A stretch of 64,000 bases of DNA from Mesorhizobium_B sp963522145. GTDB lineage: Bacteria > Pseudomonadota > Alphaproteobacteria > Rhizobiales > Rhizobiaceae. The notes beneath the pieces were generated by a model. It was not told where the DNA came from. It worked only from the letters and a program-made list of their open reading frames with translations, and did not search any database. The stretch lies in NCBI GenBank assembly GCA_963522145.1, contig CAUQXI010000019.1, forward strand, positions 1 to 64,000. The letters are read 5' to 3'. Of the stretch, positions 41,685 through 50,229 are shown one piece after another (the stretch's first letter is position 1; the number at the start of each line of letters is the position of its first letter). The position numbers and the translations under genes were made by a program.

Positions 41685-42082
41685 TGGCGGCCGACGATCC
41701 CGACCAGGCCTGGCTGTCGCCGCTCCTCAACCGCATCGCTGCGGTTGCCGGGATCCGCGCGGCGCTGATCCTCGGTCGGGAAAAAGGCTGCCAGACGATC
41801 TATGTCCCGCGCCGCATTCCGGCCGGTCACTGGCTGGAAAGGCTGGTCGGCACGGAAGCGGCCGAGTCGCTCGCCGCGGAGTTCGGCGGAAGCAAGATCG
41901 ACATCCCGCCGGCGCTGACCGGCGAAAAGCGCCGGCGCTGGCGGGCCATTGCGGAAATGAACCGCAACGGCTACTCGGTCAATCGCATCACCAAGGCGCT
42001 CGGCGTCGCCCGCTCGACGGTCAAGGACCATCGCCGGCGACTCCGCGACACCGGCAATGACGAGGGCGGCTCGCTTCTCTGA
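41684..42082 (+). CDS. mor: Mor/C-type transcriptional activator
   Basis: 132 residues with the Mor family dimerisation part (SPLLNRIAAVAGIRAALILGREKG, TIYVPRRIP, EAAESLAAEFGGSKIDIPPAL) and a C-terminal HTH (RNGYSVNRITKALGVARSTVKDH). In Mu, Mor turns on the middle promoter, then C turns on late promoters. Here one such protein lies right before the lysis genes, so it may do both jobs. Confidence 0.9.
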   Translation: MAADDPDQAWLSPLLNRIAAVAGIRAALILGREKGCQTIYVPRRIPAGHWLERLVGTEAAESLAAEFGGSKIDIPPALTGEKRRRWRAIAEMNRNGYSVNRITKALGVARSTVKDHRRRLRDTGNDEGGSLL

Positions 42083-42192
42083 AGCTGGCAAGGGGGTCGT
42101 TTCCGGCCCCATGACCTGAGCGCCCCACCGCCCGCATATGGCACGGAGGCTGGAGAGACATCTCCGGCCATTGAACATGCCAGGGCGCTCCA
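42083..42192. promoter_or_regulatory. Middle/late promoter region before the lysis module
   Basis: A 110-bp gap. It has a strong hairpin just after mor (GGGGTCG-TTTC-CGGCCCC, 42093-42110) without a T-tract and a second inverted repeat (GGAGA-GACA-TCTCC, 42152-42165) close before the endolysin gene, possibly a Mor-type site. No clear -35 is seen, as expected for Mor/C-dependent promoters. Confidence 0.45.
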
Positions 42193-42915
42193 ATGGCCAT
42201 CCGCAAGAAGACGACGCTGCTCGTGGTCCATGTGACCGCCACGCCCCCGTCTGCCGATATCGGCGTCAAGGAAGTGCGCGCCATGCACAAGGCGCGCGGC
42301 TTTTCCGACATCGGTTATCATTTCGTCATCCGGCGCGACGGCCGCGTGGAGCATGGCCGCCCCGAAAAACAGATCGGCGCTCACGTCGCCGGCTGGAACT
42401 CGACCTCGATCGGCGTCTCGATGGTCGGCGGCGTGAATGCCCGCGGCAGGGCCGAGGACAATGCCACGACCGAGCAATACAAGGCTCTGGTAGCACTGCT
42501 CCGTGAGCTGGTCGGACGGTATCCGGGCGCGAAGATCTGCGGGCACCGCGACCTGTCTCCTGACGGCGACCGCGACGGTGTGATCGAGCGGGCCGAGTGG
42601 ATCAAGGAATGCCCGTGCTTCGACGCGATCCCGTGGGCGCGGTGGCATGTCCTGCCGACCGCCGACATCCGTGGCGAGTGGGACGAGGCGGCGCCGAACG
42701 CCGGGCACGGTCCCGATCGCACGGACGTGGAATGCCAGCGCCTTCTCGCTCGCGCGGGTTACGCCTTCGGCCCGATCGACGGCCTCGTCGGCGCGCGGAC
42801 GAAGGCGGCCATCAAGGCTTTCCAGATCGCCAACGGCCTGGAGCAGACCAGCCAGTTCGACCTGCGCACGGTCGAGCGCCTCCAAGACATCCTGCGCCCC
42901 AAGCGCGCCGCCTGA
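42193..42915 (+). CDS. Endolysin: N-acetylmuramoyl-L-alanine amidase
   Basis: 240 residues. An Amidase_2 domain (residues about 8-145; VVHVTATPPSADIG, GYHFVIRRDGRVEHGRP, ICGHRDLSPDGD) with the zinc histidines of this class, then a peptidoglycan-binding module (residues about 175-235; CQRLLARAGYAFGPIDGLVGARTKAAIK). It cuts the cell wall at the end of infection. First gene of the lysis module. There is no signal peptide, so it relies on the holin. Confidence 0.93.
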   Translation: MAIRKKTTLLVVHVTATPPSADIGVKEVRAMHKARGFSDIGYHFVIRRDGRVEHGRPEKQIGAHVAGWNSTSIGVSMVGGVNARGRAEDNATTEQYKALVALLRELVGRYPGAKICGHRDLSPDGDRDGVIERAEWIKECPCFDAIPWARWHVLPTADIRGEWDEAAPNAGHGPDRTDVECQRLLARAGYAFGPIDGLVGARTKAAIKAFQIANGLEQTSQFDLRTVERLQDILRPKRAA

Positions 42916-42956
42916 AACCCGAGCCCGGCAGAGGCCGGGAAAGCACGGAGACGAGC

Positions 42957-43277
42957 ATGTTCAAGCGCTTTTCATTGCTGGCCGTGTTGGTCGGTCTGGC
43001 GCTCGCGGGCTGCCAGACCGCTGACGTCGACGCCACCATACGGAAGAACCTCCCGCAGATCTGCAGGGCCGCCTCCACGGCCCATGCCGGCTTCCAGGGT
43101 GTCGCCGCCGCCGGCGCCGTGAAGCCGCGCACAATCGCGAGGGAGCAGGCCGCGTGGCAGGCTTTGGAGCCGCTCTGCGTCGCGCCGGAAACCGCCACCA
43201 CGGGCGACGTGCTGGTCGCGGCTGCGTCCGCCTACGTCACCATCACCGCAGCCCTCAGGGATGCCGAGGCGCGCTGA
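42957..43277 (+). CDS. Small lipoprotein of the lysis module
   Basis: 106 residues with a lipoprotein signal (FSLLAVLVGLALAGC) and an Ala-rich helical body. Its place between endolysin and holin-type gene suggests a lysis-linked (spanin-like or lysis-control) role, but there is no Rz-type partner or Pro-rich segment to prove it. ATG at 42957 with GGAGACGAG before it. Confidence 0.65.
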   Translation: MFKRFSLLAVLVGLALAGCQTADVDATIRKNLPQICRAASTAHAGFQGVAAAGAVKPRTIAREQAAWQALEPLCVAPETATTGDVLVAAASAYVTITAALRDAEAR

Positions 43278-43305
43278 CCGCCTCAGAAGAAAGGAACCGA
43301 CGCCT

Positions 43306-43689
43306 ATGTCCAAGATCGATGCCGTGGTTTCGGCGCTGCAGCCGGCCATCGCCGCCGCCGCAATGCAGGCCATGCGGGACAGCCCCGCGCTCGATGCCGG
43401 CGACGCCGCCCAGATCACCCATGACGTGACAAAGGAAGTCGCGGCGGTAGTGATCAACCAGACCAACCAGGAGCCCTGGTATCAGAGCAATGTCACGCTG
43501 GCCGCCATCGTGGCTGCGCTCGCCGGCCTGCTCGGGATGTTCGGCTTCACCATGTCGGTGGAGGACCAGGCCTTCTGGGTCGCGAACCTTTCCCAGGCCA
43601 TCCAGCTCGGCACAGCTGTGGCCGCGTTCGGCGCCGGCGTGTGGGCCTGGTATGGGCGCTGGCGGGCGAAGAAGCCCCTCGGGCACTGA
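43306..43689 (+). CDS. Holin-like membrane protein
   Basis: 127 residues with an N-terminal amphipathic part and two membrane helices (residues about 64-84 and 96-118, LAAIVAALAGLLGMFGFT and QLGTAVAAFGAGVWAWYG), a short basic C-terminus, and AGGAAC before the start. The position beside the endolysin and the two-helix topology are typical of class-II holins. Confidence 0.7.
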   Translation: MSKIDAVVSALQPAIAAAAMQAMRDSPALDAGDAAQITHDVTKEVAAVVINQTNQEPWYQSNVTLAAIVAALAGLLGMFGFTMSVEDQAFWVANLSQAIQLGTAVAAFGAGVWAWYGRWRAKKPLGH

Positions 43690-43699
43690 TCGGCTCCCG

Positions 43700-43918
43700 A
43701 TGAACTTCAGCAACCTCTCTTACGAGATCGCCGACCTGCGCGCCGAACAGGAGCGCCAGGCCGGCGTCGACCGTATCCGGCGCTCCCTGTCGGCGACCTC
43801 CGGGCGGGTCGTCTGCGATTGCGGCGACGAGATTTCCGAGGCGCGAAGGCGGGCGGCGCCTTTCTCCGGCAAGTGCATCGAATGTGCCCGGCGCGGCGAG
43901 ATGAAGAGGCGGGCGTGA
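43700..43918 (+). CDS. TraR/DksA-type zinc-finger protein
   Basis: 72 residues. The C-terminus has the C4 zinc-finger arrangement of the TraR/DksA family (CDCGDEISEARRRAAPFSGKC then IECARR) after an N-terminal coiled segment. Such proteins act on RNA polymerase; small ones are usual in Mu-like phages after the lysis genes. Confidence 0.83.
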   Translation: MNFSNLSYEIADLRAEQERQAGVDRIRRSLSATSGRVVCDCGDEISEARRRAAPFSGKCIECARRGEMKRRA

Positions 43919-44331
43919 TCAATCGGCGCAGCAGAGTTTCCCTGTGGTTCGGCGAGGCGTTCCTTGCCGATCCCGCGCGCCCGGTCGAGCTGATCAGCCT
44001 TTGCTGCCTGGCGGGCTGGCTTCAGTTCCTGCTGGCGCAGCCTGCGATCTTCGCGGGCGACCGATACAAGTCATTCGCCTGGCTGCCGCCAATCGGCTGG
44101 GCCGCGATCATCGGCGGGATCATCGTCGCGCAGCTGGTGGCGATCTGGCCCAGCCGCCATGCCACGCTGATCCGCTTCCTTGCGATGGCGCTTGCGGCCG
44201 CGATCTGGGTGGCGATCGCGGCCTCGTTCTGGTCCTCGGACGTTGCGCCAACCGCCGCCCGCACCAATACGGTGCTGGCGAGCGCCGCCTTTGTAACCGC
44301 CATCTATCTCGGCCTCATCAAGAAGGCCTGA
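43915..44331 (+). CDS. Phage integral membrane protein
   Basis: 138 residues with about four hydrophobic segments (residues 22-38, 58-78, 86-106 and 116-135). GTG start overlapping the previous stop (GTGA). It may complement the holin or block superinfection, but nothing specific identifies it. Confidence 0.55.
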   Translation: MINRRSRVSLWFGEAFLADPARPVELISLCCLAGWLQFLLAQPAIFAGDRYKSFAWLPPIGWAAIIGGIIVAQLVAIWPSRHATLIRFLAMALAAAIWVAIAASFWSSDVAPTAARTNTVLASAAFVTAIYLGLIKKA

Positions 44332-44334
44332 CGG

Positions 44335-44742
44335 ATGGAGCAGCTTTTCAAGCTCATCACTGACTACTCGCCCGCACTCGGCGTGGGTGTGTTCCTGACG
44401 ATCGTCGTGATCGTGCTCCTCTCGAAGTTCTTCGGCATCACCGTCATCGTCGACAAGGCGAAGGTCGTCGGGGACGACAGGAAGATCACAGCCGTTTCGG
44501 GCGGAGTCGAGAAGATCAAGGAACAGCTTTCCGACATCGGCAAGCGCCTTGGTGAGGTTGAGAAGGAAGTCAGCAACAGGGCCACGCGAGGCGAGGTCCA
44601 TCAGCTAGAACTGGCCTTCACCAGGCTCGAAGGCCGCATCGACGCTGTCTCTATGACCATCCAAGCCAACACGAACTCGCTGACCCGTATCGAGGAACAG
44701 ATGTATGCCGCGGCCGTCCGGTTGCGCACGGGAGTCAGCTGA
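44335..44742 (+). CDS. DUF2730-type phage protein (Mu gp25-like)
   Basis: 135 residues: one N-terminal membrane helix (VGVFLTIVVIVLLSKFFG), then a helical region with heptads (VEKIKEQLSDIGKRLGEVEKEV). This membrane-anchored coiled-coil layout and place before the gp26-like genes agree with DUF2730 (Mu gp25). Function is unknown. TGATG overlap with the next gene. Confidence 0.68.
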   Translation: MEQLFKLITDYSPALGVGVFLTIVVIVLLSKFFGITVIVDKAKVVGDDRKITAVSGGVEKIKEQLSDIGKRLGEVEKEVSNRATRGEVHQLELAFTRLEGRIDAVSMTIQANTNSLTRIEEQMYAAAVRLRTGVS

Positions 44743-45053
44743 TGTTCGAGGGGTTCGACGACATCTACGACCAGAACGCCAGGCTGGCGATCCTCCGGCT
44801 CCTTGCCGAGCAGAACGACTACCGTCTGACGGACAGCATGCTCGATGATCTGTTGGCTAGCCGCTACGCGATCAATCGCGGGCGCAGCTATGTGCGAACC
44901 CAGATCGCCTGGCTGGAGAATTCAGCGCGTGCCGTCACCAACACCAGTATCGGTGCGGGGATCGTCTGCCAGCTCGCCGAAGCGGGAGTGGACCACGTCC
45001 TACGCAAGCAGATCATCCCCGGCATCAAGCGGCCCGGAGCCGGCAGAAGCTGA
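44742..45053 (+). CDS. Mu gp26-like phage protein, copy 1
   Basis: 103 residues; N-terminus NARLAILRLLAEQNDYRLTDSMLDDLL and SYVRTQIAWLE mark the VpaChn25_0724/gp26-like winged-helix family. It is followed after a short gap by a second copy of the family, 45080-45379. The two differ much in sequence, so duplication is old or independent. Confidence 0.7.
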   Translation: MFEGFDDIYDQNARLAILRLLAEQNDYRLTDSMLDDLLASRYAINRGRSYVRTQIAWLENSARAVTNTSIGAGIVCQLAEAGVDHVLRKQIIPGIKRPGAGRS

Positions 45054-45079
45054 CCGGGCAGAAAGAGGAGCAGGACACC

Positions 45080-45379
45080 GTGAGCGACCAGAGAGACGAT
45101 TTCGCCAGGGAGGCGCGGCTTGCCATCCTGGGCGAGCTGAACAAGCAGCCGGATGGGCGCCTGAACGAGGTGCTGCTGAACACGGCGCTGACCAATCTCG
45201 GCTTCGGCCGGAGCCGAGATTGGCTGCGGACTCAGCTGCGGAAGATGGAGGAGCTCGGCGCCGTCCGCCTGATAGAGCCCGGCGACATCCTGGTCGCGGC
45301 GATCACCCGGAACGGCATCGAGCATTTCGAGCGCCGCTCCGGCATCGACGGCATCGCCGCCCGCACCCGCGAAAACTGA
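45080..45379 (+). CDS. Mu gp26-like phage protein, copy 2
   Basis: 99 residues, GTG start with GAGGAGC upstream. The pattern EARLAILGELNKQPDGRLNEVLLNTAL and DWLRTQLRKMEELGAV shares the fold of the preceding protein and gives a predicted winged helix. Function in packaging/head assembly is unknown. Confidence 0.7.
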   Translation: MSDQRDDFAREARLAILGELNKQPDGRLNEVLLNTALTNLGFGRSRDWLRTQLRKMEELGAVRLIEPGDILVAAITRNGIEHFERRSGIDGIAARTREN

Positions 45380-45383
45380 GCCT

Positions 45384-45983
45384 ATGGCCGAGGGCGGGGA
45401 CGGCGAGGACGGGAAGCGGCCGGCGCGCGAGAGACGTGTTCTCAGCGCCCTCGATCTGCTCCCGGAGGACTGCCAGGACGATGTCGTCTGGGCGCTGACC
45501 GCGCTCAACGGGCGCGAGCGCACCCAGAGCGATATCCTGTTCGAGCTGAACGACCGCCTGGCCGTCAAGGGACAGGGGCCGATCTCCAAGTCCGCCTTCA
45601 GCCGCCGCAGCGTGCGCCTGAAGCGTCGCGCCGATCGCTTGGCGGAACGCAACGCCATCTATGCCGGCATCATCGACTCGATCACGCCGGAAAGCATGGC
45701 CGACCAAGACATCGTCCTGGGCGAGCTCCTCAAGACGCTGATCGACGAGCTGATCGACGAGGTGAAGACGCCGGAGGACGTGAAGGAGCTGGCCTCCGCC
45801 TACAAGCAGACGGTGGCCGCGCAGCACATGTCCAACAACCTGAAGGCCAAGGCGTCGGCCGCCGCGGAGAAGCGGCTGGAGAATGCGGTGATGACCGCCA
45901 CCGGCGAGGTCGAGAAGGCAGGCCACGAAGTCAACGCGGAGCAGGTGCTCGCACTGATCCGCAAGGCCTATCGTGGGGAATAG
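45384..45983 (+). CDS. DUF3486 protein (Mu gp27-like), probable small terminase
   Basis: 199 residues. An early HTH-like region (ALNGRERTQSDILFELNDRLAVKG) and a long helical C-terminus (VKELASAYKQTVAAQHMSNNLKAKASA) are typical of DUF3486. Its position immediately before the large terminase and its helical shape make a small-terminase role likely; this is inference from family context. Confidence 0.78.
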   Translation: MAEGGDGEDGKRPARERRVLSALDLLPEDCQDDVVWALTALNGRERTQSDILFELNDRLAVKGQGPISKSAFSRRSVRLKRRADRLAERNAIYAGIIDSITPESMADQDIVLGELLKTLIDELIDEVKTPEDVKELASAYKQTVAAQHMSNNLKAKASAAAEKRLENAVMTATGEVEKAGHEVNAEQVLALIRKAYRGE

Positions 45984-45988
45984 CTGAC

Positions 45989-47365
45989 ATGGCCTCGCCG
46001 ATCCTCTTCCCCTATCAGCGCCGATGGATCGAAGATCAGTCTCGCTTCAAGCTGGGCAAGTTCGCTCGCCAGACGGGCAAGACCTTCACCACGACGCTCG
46101 AATGCGTCGATGACTGCTTCGAGCACGTGGTCAAGCAGGCGCGCACCCGGTGGGTGATCCTTTCCCGCGGAGAAAGGCAGGCTAAGGAAGCGATGGACGA
46201 GGGCGTGAAGATCCACGCCAAGGCCTATGGCCTGCCTTTCGAGGAATATCAGATCGAGCACCAGATCGGCGACGTGAAGTTCAGCGCGCTTGAGATCGGG
46301 TTTGCTCATGGATCGAGGATTACGGCGCTGCCGGCCAACCCCGACACGGCGCGCGGCTTTTCCGCTAACGTGTTCCTGGACGAGTTCGCCTTTCACAAGG
46401 ACTCCGGCGCGATCTGGAAGGCGCTGTTCCCCGTCATCTCGGCCGGCTGGAAGCTGCGCGTCACCTCGACGCCGAACGGCAAGAGCGGCAAGTTCTATGA
46501 GCTGGACACCGCCGATGACAGCACGTGGTCACGCCACACGGTGGACATCTACCAGGCGGTGGCGGACGGGCTGCCGCGCGACATCGAGGAACTGCGCGCC
46601 GGCCTGGCCGACGAGGACGCTTGGGCGCAGGAATACGAGCTCCAGTATCTCGACGAGGCGAGCGCCTGGCTGACCTATGAGCTGATCACCGCCTGCGAGG
46701 ATCCGCGCGCAGGCAAACCCGAGGGCTACGAAGGCGGCGTCTGCTTCGTCGGCGTCGACATCGGCCGGCGGCACGACCTGTTCGTCATCCAGGTTCTTGA
46801 GATGGTCGGCGACGTGCTGTGGGACCGCGAGCGCATCGAGCTCAAGCGAGCGACCTTCGCAGCCCAGGACGAGGCGCTCGACGATGTCATGACGCGCTAT
46901 CGCGTCGGCCGGGCCTGCATGGATCAGACGGGCATGGGCGAAAAGCCGGTCGAGGACGCCCAGCGCCGCTACGGCTCGCGCATCGAGGGCGTGCTGTTCA
47001 CCGGCCCGAACAAGCTGGTGCTCGCCACCGCCGGCAAGGAACGGTTCGAGGACCGCACCATCCGGATCCGCGAAGGCGACGTTCCCCTGCGCAGTGACCT
47101 GCACAAGCTCCGCAAGGTGGCGTCCGCCACTGGCGCGCCGCGCTTCGTGGCCGAGCGTGACGATGATCACGCCGACCGCACCTGGGCGGCGTTTCTCGCG
47201 GTTCATGCCGCTGGCGGCGCGCAGCATGAGTATGGCTATCAGCCGGTCGCCAAGCCGCGCGGACGCTTCGACGAGGGCGACGGCGGCGGATGGAAGACCC
47301 GTGCCGACGACCACGAGGGGAGCGCGCGCCTGGGCTCGCATCGGCGATCCGGAGGCATCTTCTGA
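45989..47365 (+). CDS. Terminase large subunit (Mu gp28-like)
   Basis: 458 residues. N-terminal ATPase: the Walker A variant ARQTGKT (residues 26-32) and Walker B VFLDEFAF near residue 130; C-terminal RNase H-like nuclease: GVDIGRRHDLFVI near residue 253 and MDQTGMGEKP near 310. It pumps and cuts phage DNA into heads; Mu-type phages pack host DNA at each end. The stop overlaps the portal start (TGATG). Confidence 0.92.
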   Translation: MASPILFPYQRRWIEDQSRFKLGKFARQTGKTFTTTLECVDDCFEHVVKQARTRWVILSRGERQAKEAMDEGVKIHAKAYGLPFEEYQIEHQIGDVKFSALEIGFAHGSRITALPANPDTARGFSANVFLDEFAFHKDSGAIWKALFPVISAGWKLRVTSTPNGKSGKFYELDTADDSTWSRHTVDIYQAVADGLPRDIEELRAGLADEDAWAQEYELQYLDEASAWLTYELITACEDPRAGKPEGYEGGVCFVGVDIGRRHDLFVIQVLEMVGDVLWDRERIELKRATFAAQDEALDDVMTRYRVGRACMDQTGMGEKPVEDAQRRYGSRIEGVLFTGPNKLVLATAGKERFEDRTIRIREGDVPLRSDLHKLRKVASATGAPRFVAERDDDHADRTWAAFLAVHAAGGAQHEYGYQPVAKPRGRFDEGDGGGWKTRADDHEGSARLGSHRRSGGIF

Positions 47366-48921
47366 TGGCGTTCACCTGGTTGGATGCTTTCGGCCGTCCG
47401 GTCGATACCAGGGCGCTCAAGGCCGAACAGGCCGCGCCCACAACCGCAGGAGTCCGGCGCTATGACGCCATGCACCCTGCCGCCGGCCTGACGCCGGGGC
47501 GGCTGGCGCGCCTCCTGCGGGACTCGATCGAGGGCGATCCGGCGCCATATCTCGCGCTGGCCGAGGACATGGAGGAGCGCGACCAGCACTATGGAAGCGT
47601 GCTGCAAACGCGCAAGCTGCAGGTCGCCGGACTTGAGATCGACGTGGAAGCCGCGGAGGAGGATGCCAGGTCGATCGAGCAGGCCGACCTGGTGCGCGAG
47701 GTCGTGGCGCGGGATGCGTTTCTGACCGAGCTGCGCGACATGCTCGACGCGATCGGCAAGGGTTTTTCCGCCACCGAGATCATCTGGGACACCTCGGCCG
47801 GGCAATGGCGGCCCAGGGCGCTGAAGTGGCGCGAGCCACGATGGTTCAACTTCGATCCGATCGACGGGGAAACGCTGCTCCTGCGCGAGCTCGGTGGCGA
47901 CGTGGCCCTGAAGCCGTTCGGCTGGATCGTCCACCATGCCAAGGCGAAGAGCGGCCTTCCGATCCGGGGCGGCCTCGCGCGGGGCGCGGCCTGGGCGTTC
48001 CTGTTCAAGAGCTTCACGGCAAAGGACTGGGCGATCTTCTGCGAGGCCTATGGCCAGCCGCTTCGCCTGGGCAAGTATGACGGCAGCGCCACTGAGCGCG
48101 ACAAGGCGGTTCTGCTCGAAGCCGTCACCAATATCGGCACGGATTATGCCGCCATCATCCCGGAGTCGATGACGGTCGAGTTTGTCGAGGCGAAGCTGGC
48201 CGGCTCGCACGAGCTCTACGAGAAGCGGGCGGACTGGCTCGACCGCCAGGTGTCCAAGCTGGTGCTCGGCCAGACGGCGACCACCGACGCGATCGCCGGC
48301 GGGCACGCGGTCGGTAAGACGCATGACCGGGTTCGCGAGGACATCGAGCGCGCGGACGCCGTGCAGCTCGCGGCGACGCTCAACCGAGACCTGGTGCGGC
48401 CGCTGGTCGACCTCAATTTCGGGCCGCAGAAGATCTATCCGCGGCTGACGATCGGCCGGCCCGAAGAGGTCGACATCGAGAAGCTGGTGAAGAACGTCGC
48501 CGCCCTGGTGCCGCTCGGCCTCAAAGTCAGCGCCTCTGTGATGCGCGACAAGATCGGCCTTCCCGATCCGGGCGACGATGAGGAGCTGCTCGGCCCGCCC
48601 GCGCCGAAGGAGGAGCCACCACCGCAACCGGGAAAAGAGCCGAAGCCTGGAAAGGCGGAAGCCTTCAGCACGGCCGCCGCCGGCGACGCCGACGCTGTCG
48701 ATCGGGCAGTCGACGACGCAATGCGGGACTGGGAGCCCTTGCTTGTGCCGCTCACGGCCGGCCTCGCTGACCGGCTGGCCGAAGTCACCTCGATCGACGA
48801 GGCGACGGCGGTGCTGGCTGCCCAGTTCGAAGGAATGGATCTCGCGGCGCTCACAGAGCACCTCGCGCGCGCCGCCTTCGCGGCCCGGCTGGCGGGCGAA
48901 ACAAACGAGCCGCTGGCGTGA
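47365..48921 (+). CDS. Portal protein (DUF935, Mu gp29-like)
   Basis: 518 residues. DUF935 signature parts: LTPGRLARLLRDSIEGDPAPYLALAEDMEERD, the KGFSATEIIWD block, and the long FKSFTAKDWAIFCEAYGQPLRLGKYD stretch. As a dodecamer it forms the hole through which DNA enters. The final 80 residues (Pro/Glu-rich linker then a helical end) vary among phages. Confidence 0.92.
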   Translation: MAFTWLDAFGRPVDTRALKAEQAAPTTAGVRRYDAMHPAAGLTPGRLARLLRDSIEGDPAPYLALAEDMEERDQHYGSVLQTRKLQVAGLEIDVEAAEEDARSIEQADLVREVVARDAFLTELRDMLDAIGKGFSATEIIWDTSAGQWRPRALKWREPRWFNFDPIDGETLLLRELGGDVALKPFGWIVHHAKAKSGLPIRGGLARGAAWAFLFKSFTAKDWAIFCEAYGQPLRLGKYDGSATERDKAVLLEAVTNIGTDYAAIIPESMTVEFVEAKLAGSHELYEKRADWLDRQVSKLVLGQTATTDAIAGGHAVGKTHDRVREDIERADAVQLAATLNRDLVRPLVDLNFGPQKIYPRLTIGRPEEVDIEKLVKNVAALVPLGLKVSASVMRDKIGLPDPGDDEELLGPPAPKEEPPPQPGKEPKPGKAEAFSTAAAGDADAVDRAVDDAMRDWEPLLVPLTAGLADRLAEVTSIDEATAVLAAQFEGMDLAALTEHLARAAFAARLAGETNEPLA

Positions 48922-48930
48922 CGGTGTGAA

Positions 48931-50229
48931 ATGGCCGTCACGCTGGAAGCCCTGCCGCCGCTTGAGGCGATCGCCGCGCTCGGCCGGCGCGGCAAGAAGC
49001 TCGATCCGACATTCTCCTGGCAGGACGCCTGGGAGGCCGAGCACGCTTCCATGTTCACCGTGGCGAAGTCGGCCGGCTTCGACATCCTGGCGGACATCCA
49101 CGAGGGCCTTCAACGCGCGCTGGGAGAAGGCAAGACCTTCCGCGATTTCGCCAGGGAGCTGACGCCGCGCCTTCAGGAAAAGGGATGGTGGGGCCGGCAA
49201 ATCGTGTCCGATCCGGCCACTGGCGAGGAGCGCCCGGCGCAGCTCGGCAGCACGCGTCGGCTGCGCACGATCTTCGACACAAACATGCGCGTGTCCTACG
49301 CGGCCGGGCATTGGGAAAGCTTCGAGCGCAACAAGGCGGCGCGGCCGTTCCTGCGCTATGTCGCGATCTTGGACGAGCGGACGCGGCCCTTGCACCGCGC
49401 GCGGCACAACCTCGTGCTGCCCGTCGACCATCCCTATTGGGACCGCTGGGCGCCGCCGTGCGGCTGGAACTGCCGCTGCACGCTGCAGAGTCTTTCGCAG
49501 CGCGACGTCGACCGCCTGAAGCGCGAGGGCGAGGATCTCCGCTTCGAGCCGCCGGCCGACACGTTCCGCAACTTCGTCAACAAGCGCACCGGTGAGGTCA
49601 GCCGCGTTCCGGACGGCATCGATCCCGGCTGGGCCTACAATCCCGGCAAGGCAGGGCACCGTGCCTCATCCGCGCTTGAAAAGCTGATCGACGCGCCGCC
49701 GGACCTCGCGGCCGCGTGGAGTGGCCCCGACGTCGCCGACCGGATCGCGTCCGAGTTCAAGGCCTGGGCAGATGCCATTGCGACGGGTGAGCGCGTCGAC
49801 CGCGGAACCTTCGTCGTCGGCGTGCTCGACCCGAGCCTGCTTGCAGCCGCGCGGGCGCGGAACGTGGATCCAACGAGTGCCGCCATCACGGTTCACCAGA
49901 ACCAGTTCACGCACGCGATCCGGCCCGCCAAGAAAGCGCGGGGCGCGGACGTGCCCGCCGATCTTCTTGCCAGGCTGCCCGAGCTCCTCGCGCATCCCAA
50001 GGCCGTGCTGTGGGACAAGCAGGATCCCGCATTGATCTATGTGGTCGACGTTCCCGGAGATCCTCGCCTGGGCAAGCTGGTCGTGCGCTTCGACGTGGCC
50101 GGCAAGCTGTCTGCGCCTGACATGAAGCGCGCCGCGATCGTCAGCAATGCGTTCCGGACAGCAAGCCTGGTCGACCGCGCGGCGCTCGAAAACACCGGCA
50201 CTTATGAGCTGCTGTCAGGGGAGCTGTGA
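48931..50229 (+). CDS. MuF head-morphogenesis protein with C-terminal nuclease-like domain
   Basis: 432 residues in two parts. Residues about 1-215 are the MuF/SPP1 gp7 minor head domain (RTRPLHRARHNLVLPVDHPYWD near residue 150 and CGWNCRC near 180). Residues about 245-432 (TVHQNQFTHAIRPAKK, HPKAVLWDKQDPALIYVVDV) look like a phage Barnase/EndoU/ColicinE5/RelE-type (PBECR) nuclease module. Such MuF tails are thought to enter the cell with the DNA as effectors. The second domain's class is from memory. Confidence 0.82.
   Translation: MAVTLEALPPLEAIAALGRRGKKLDPTFSWQDAWEAEHASMFTVAKSAGFDILADIHEGLQRALGEGKTFRDFARELTPRLQEKGWWGRQIVSDPATGEERPAQLGSTRRLRTIFDTNMRVSYAAGHWESFERNKAARPFLRYVAILDERTRPLHRARHNLVLPVDHPYWDRWAPPCGWNCRCTLQSLSQRDVDRLKREGEDLRFEPPADTFRNFVNKRTGEVSRVPDGIDPGWAYNPGKAGHRASSALEKLIDAPPDLAAAWSGPDVADRIASEFKAWADAIATGERVDRGTFVVGVLDPSLLAAARARNVDPTSAAITVHQNQFTHAIRPAKKARGADVPADLLARLPELLAHPKAVLWDKQDPALIYVVDVPGDPRLGKLVVRFDVAGKLSAPDMKRAAIVSNAFRTASLVDRAALENTGTYELLSGEL

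Noticed and set aside
42093..42110. Intrinsic terminator after the Mor gene
   Set aside because: A good 7-bp hairpin, but no T-run follows; kept only as a hairpin in the regulatory region.
47239..49659. Long minus-strand frame (806 codons) opposite the portal and MuF genes
   Set aside because: Composition is that of an antisense shadow; the plus-strand genes have clear family motifs and start overlaps.
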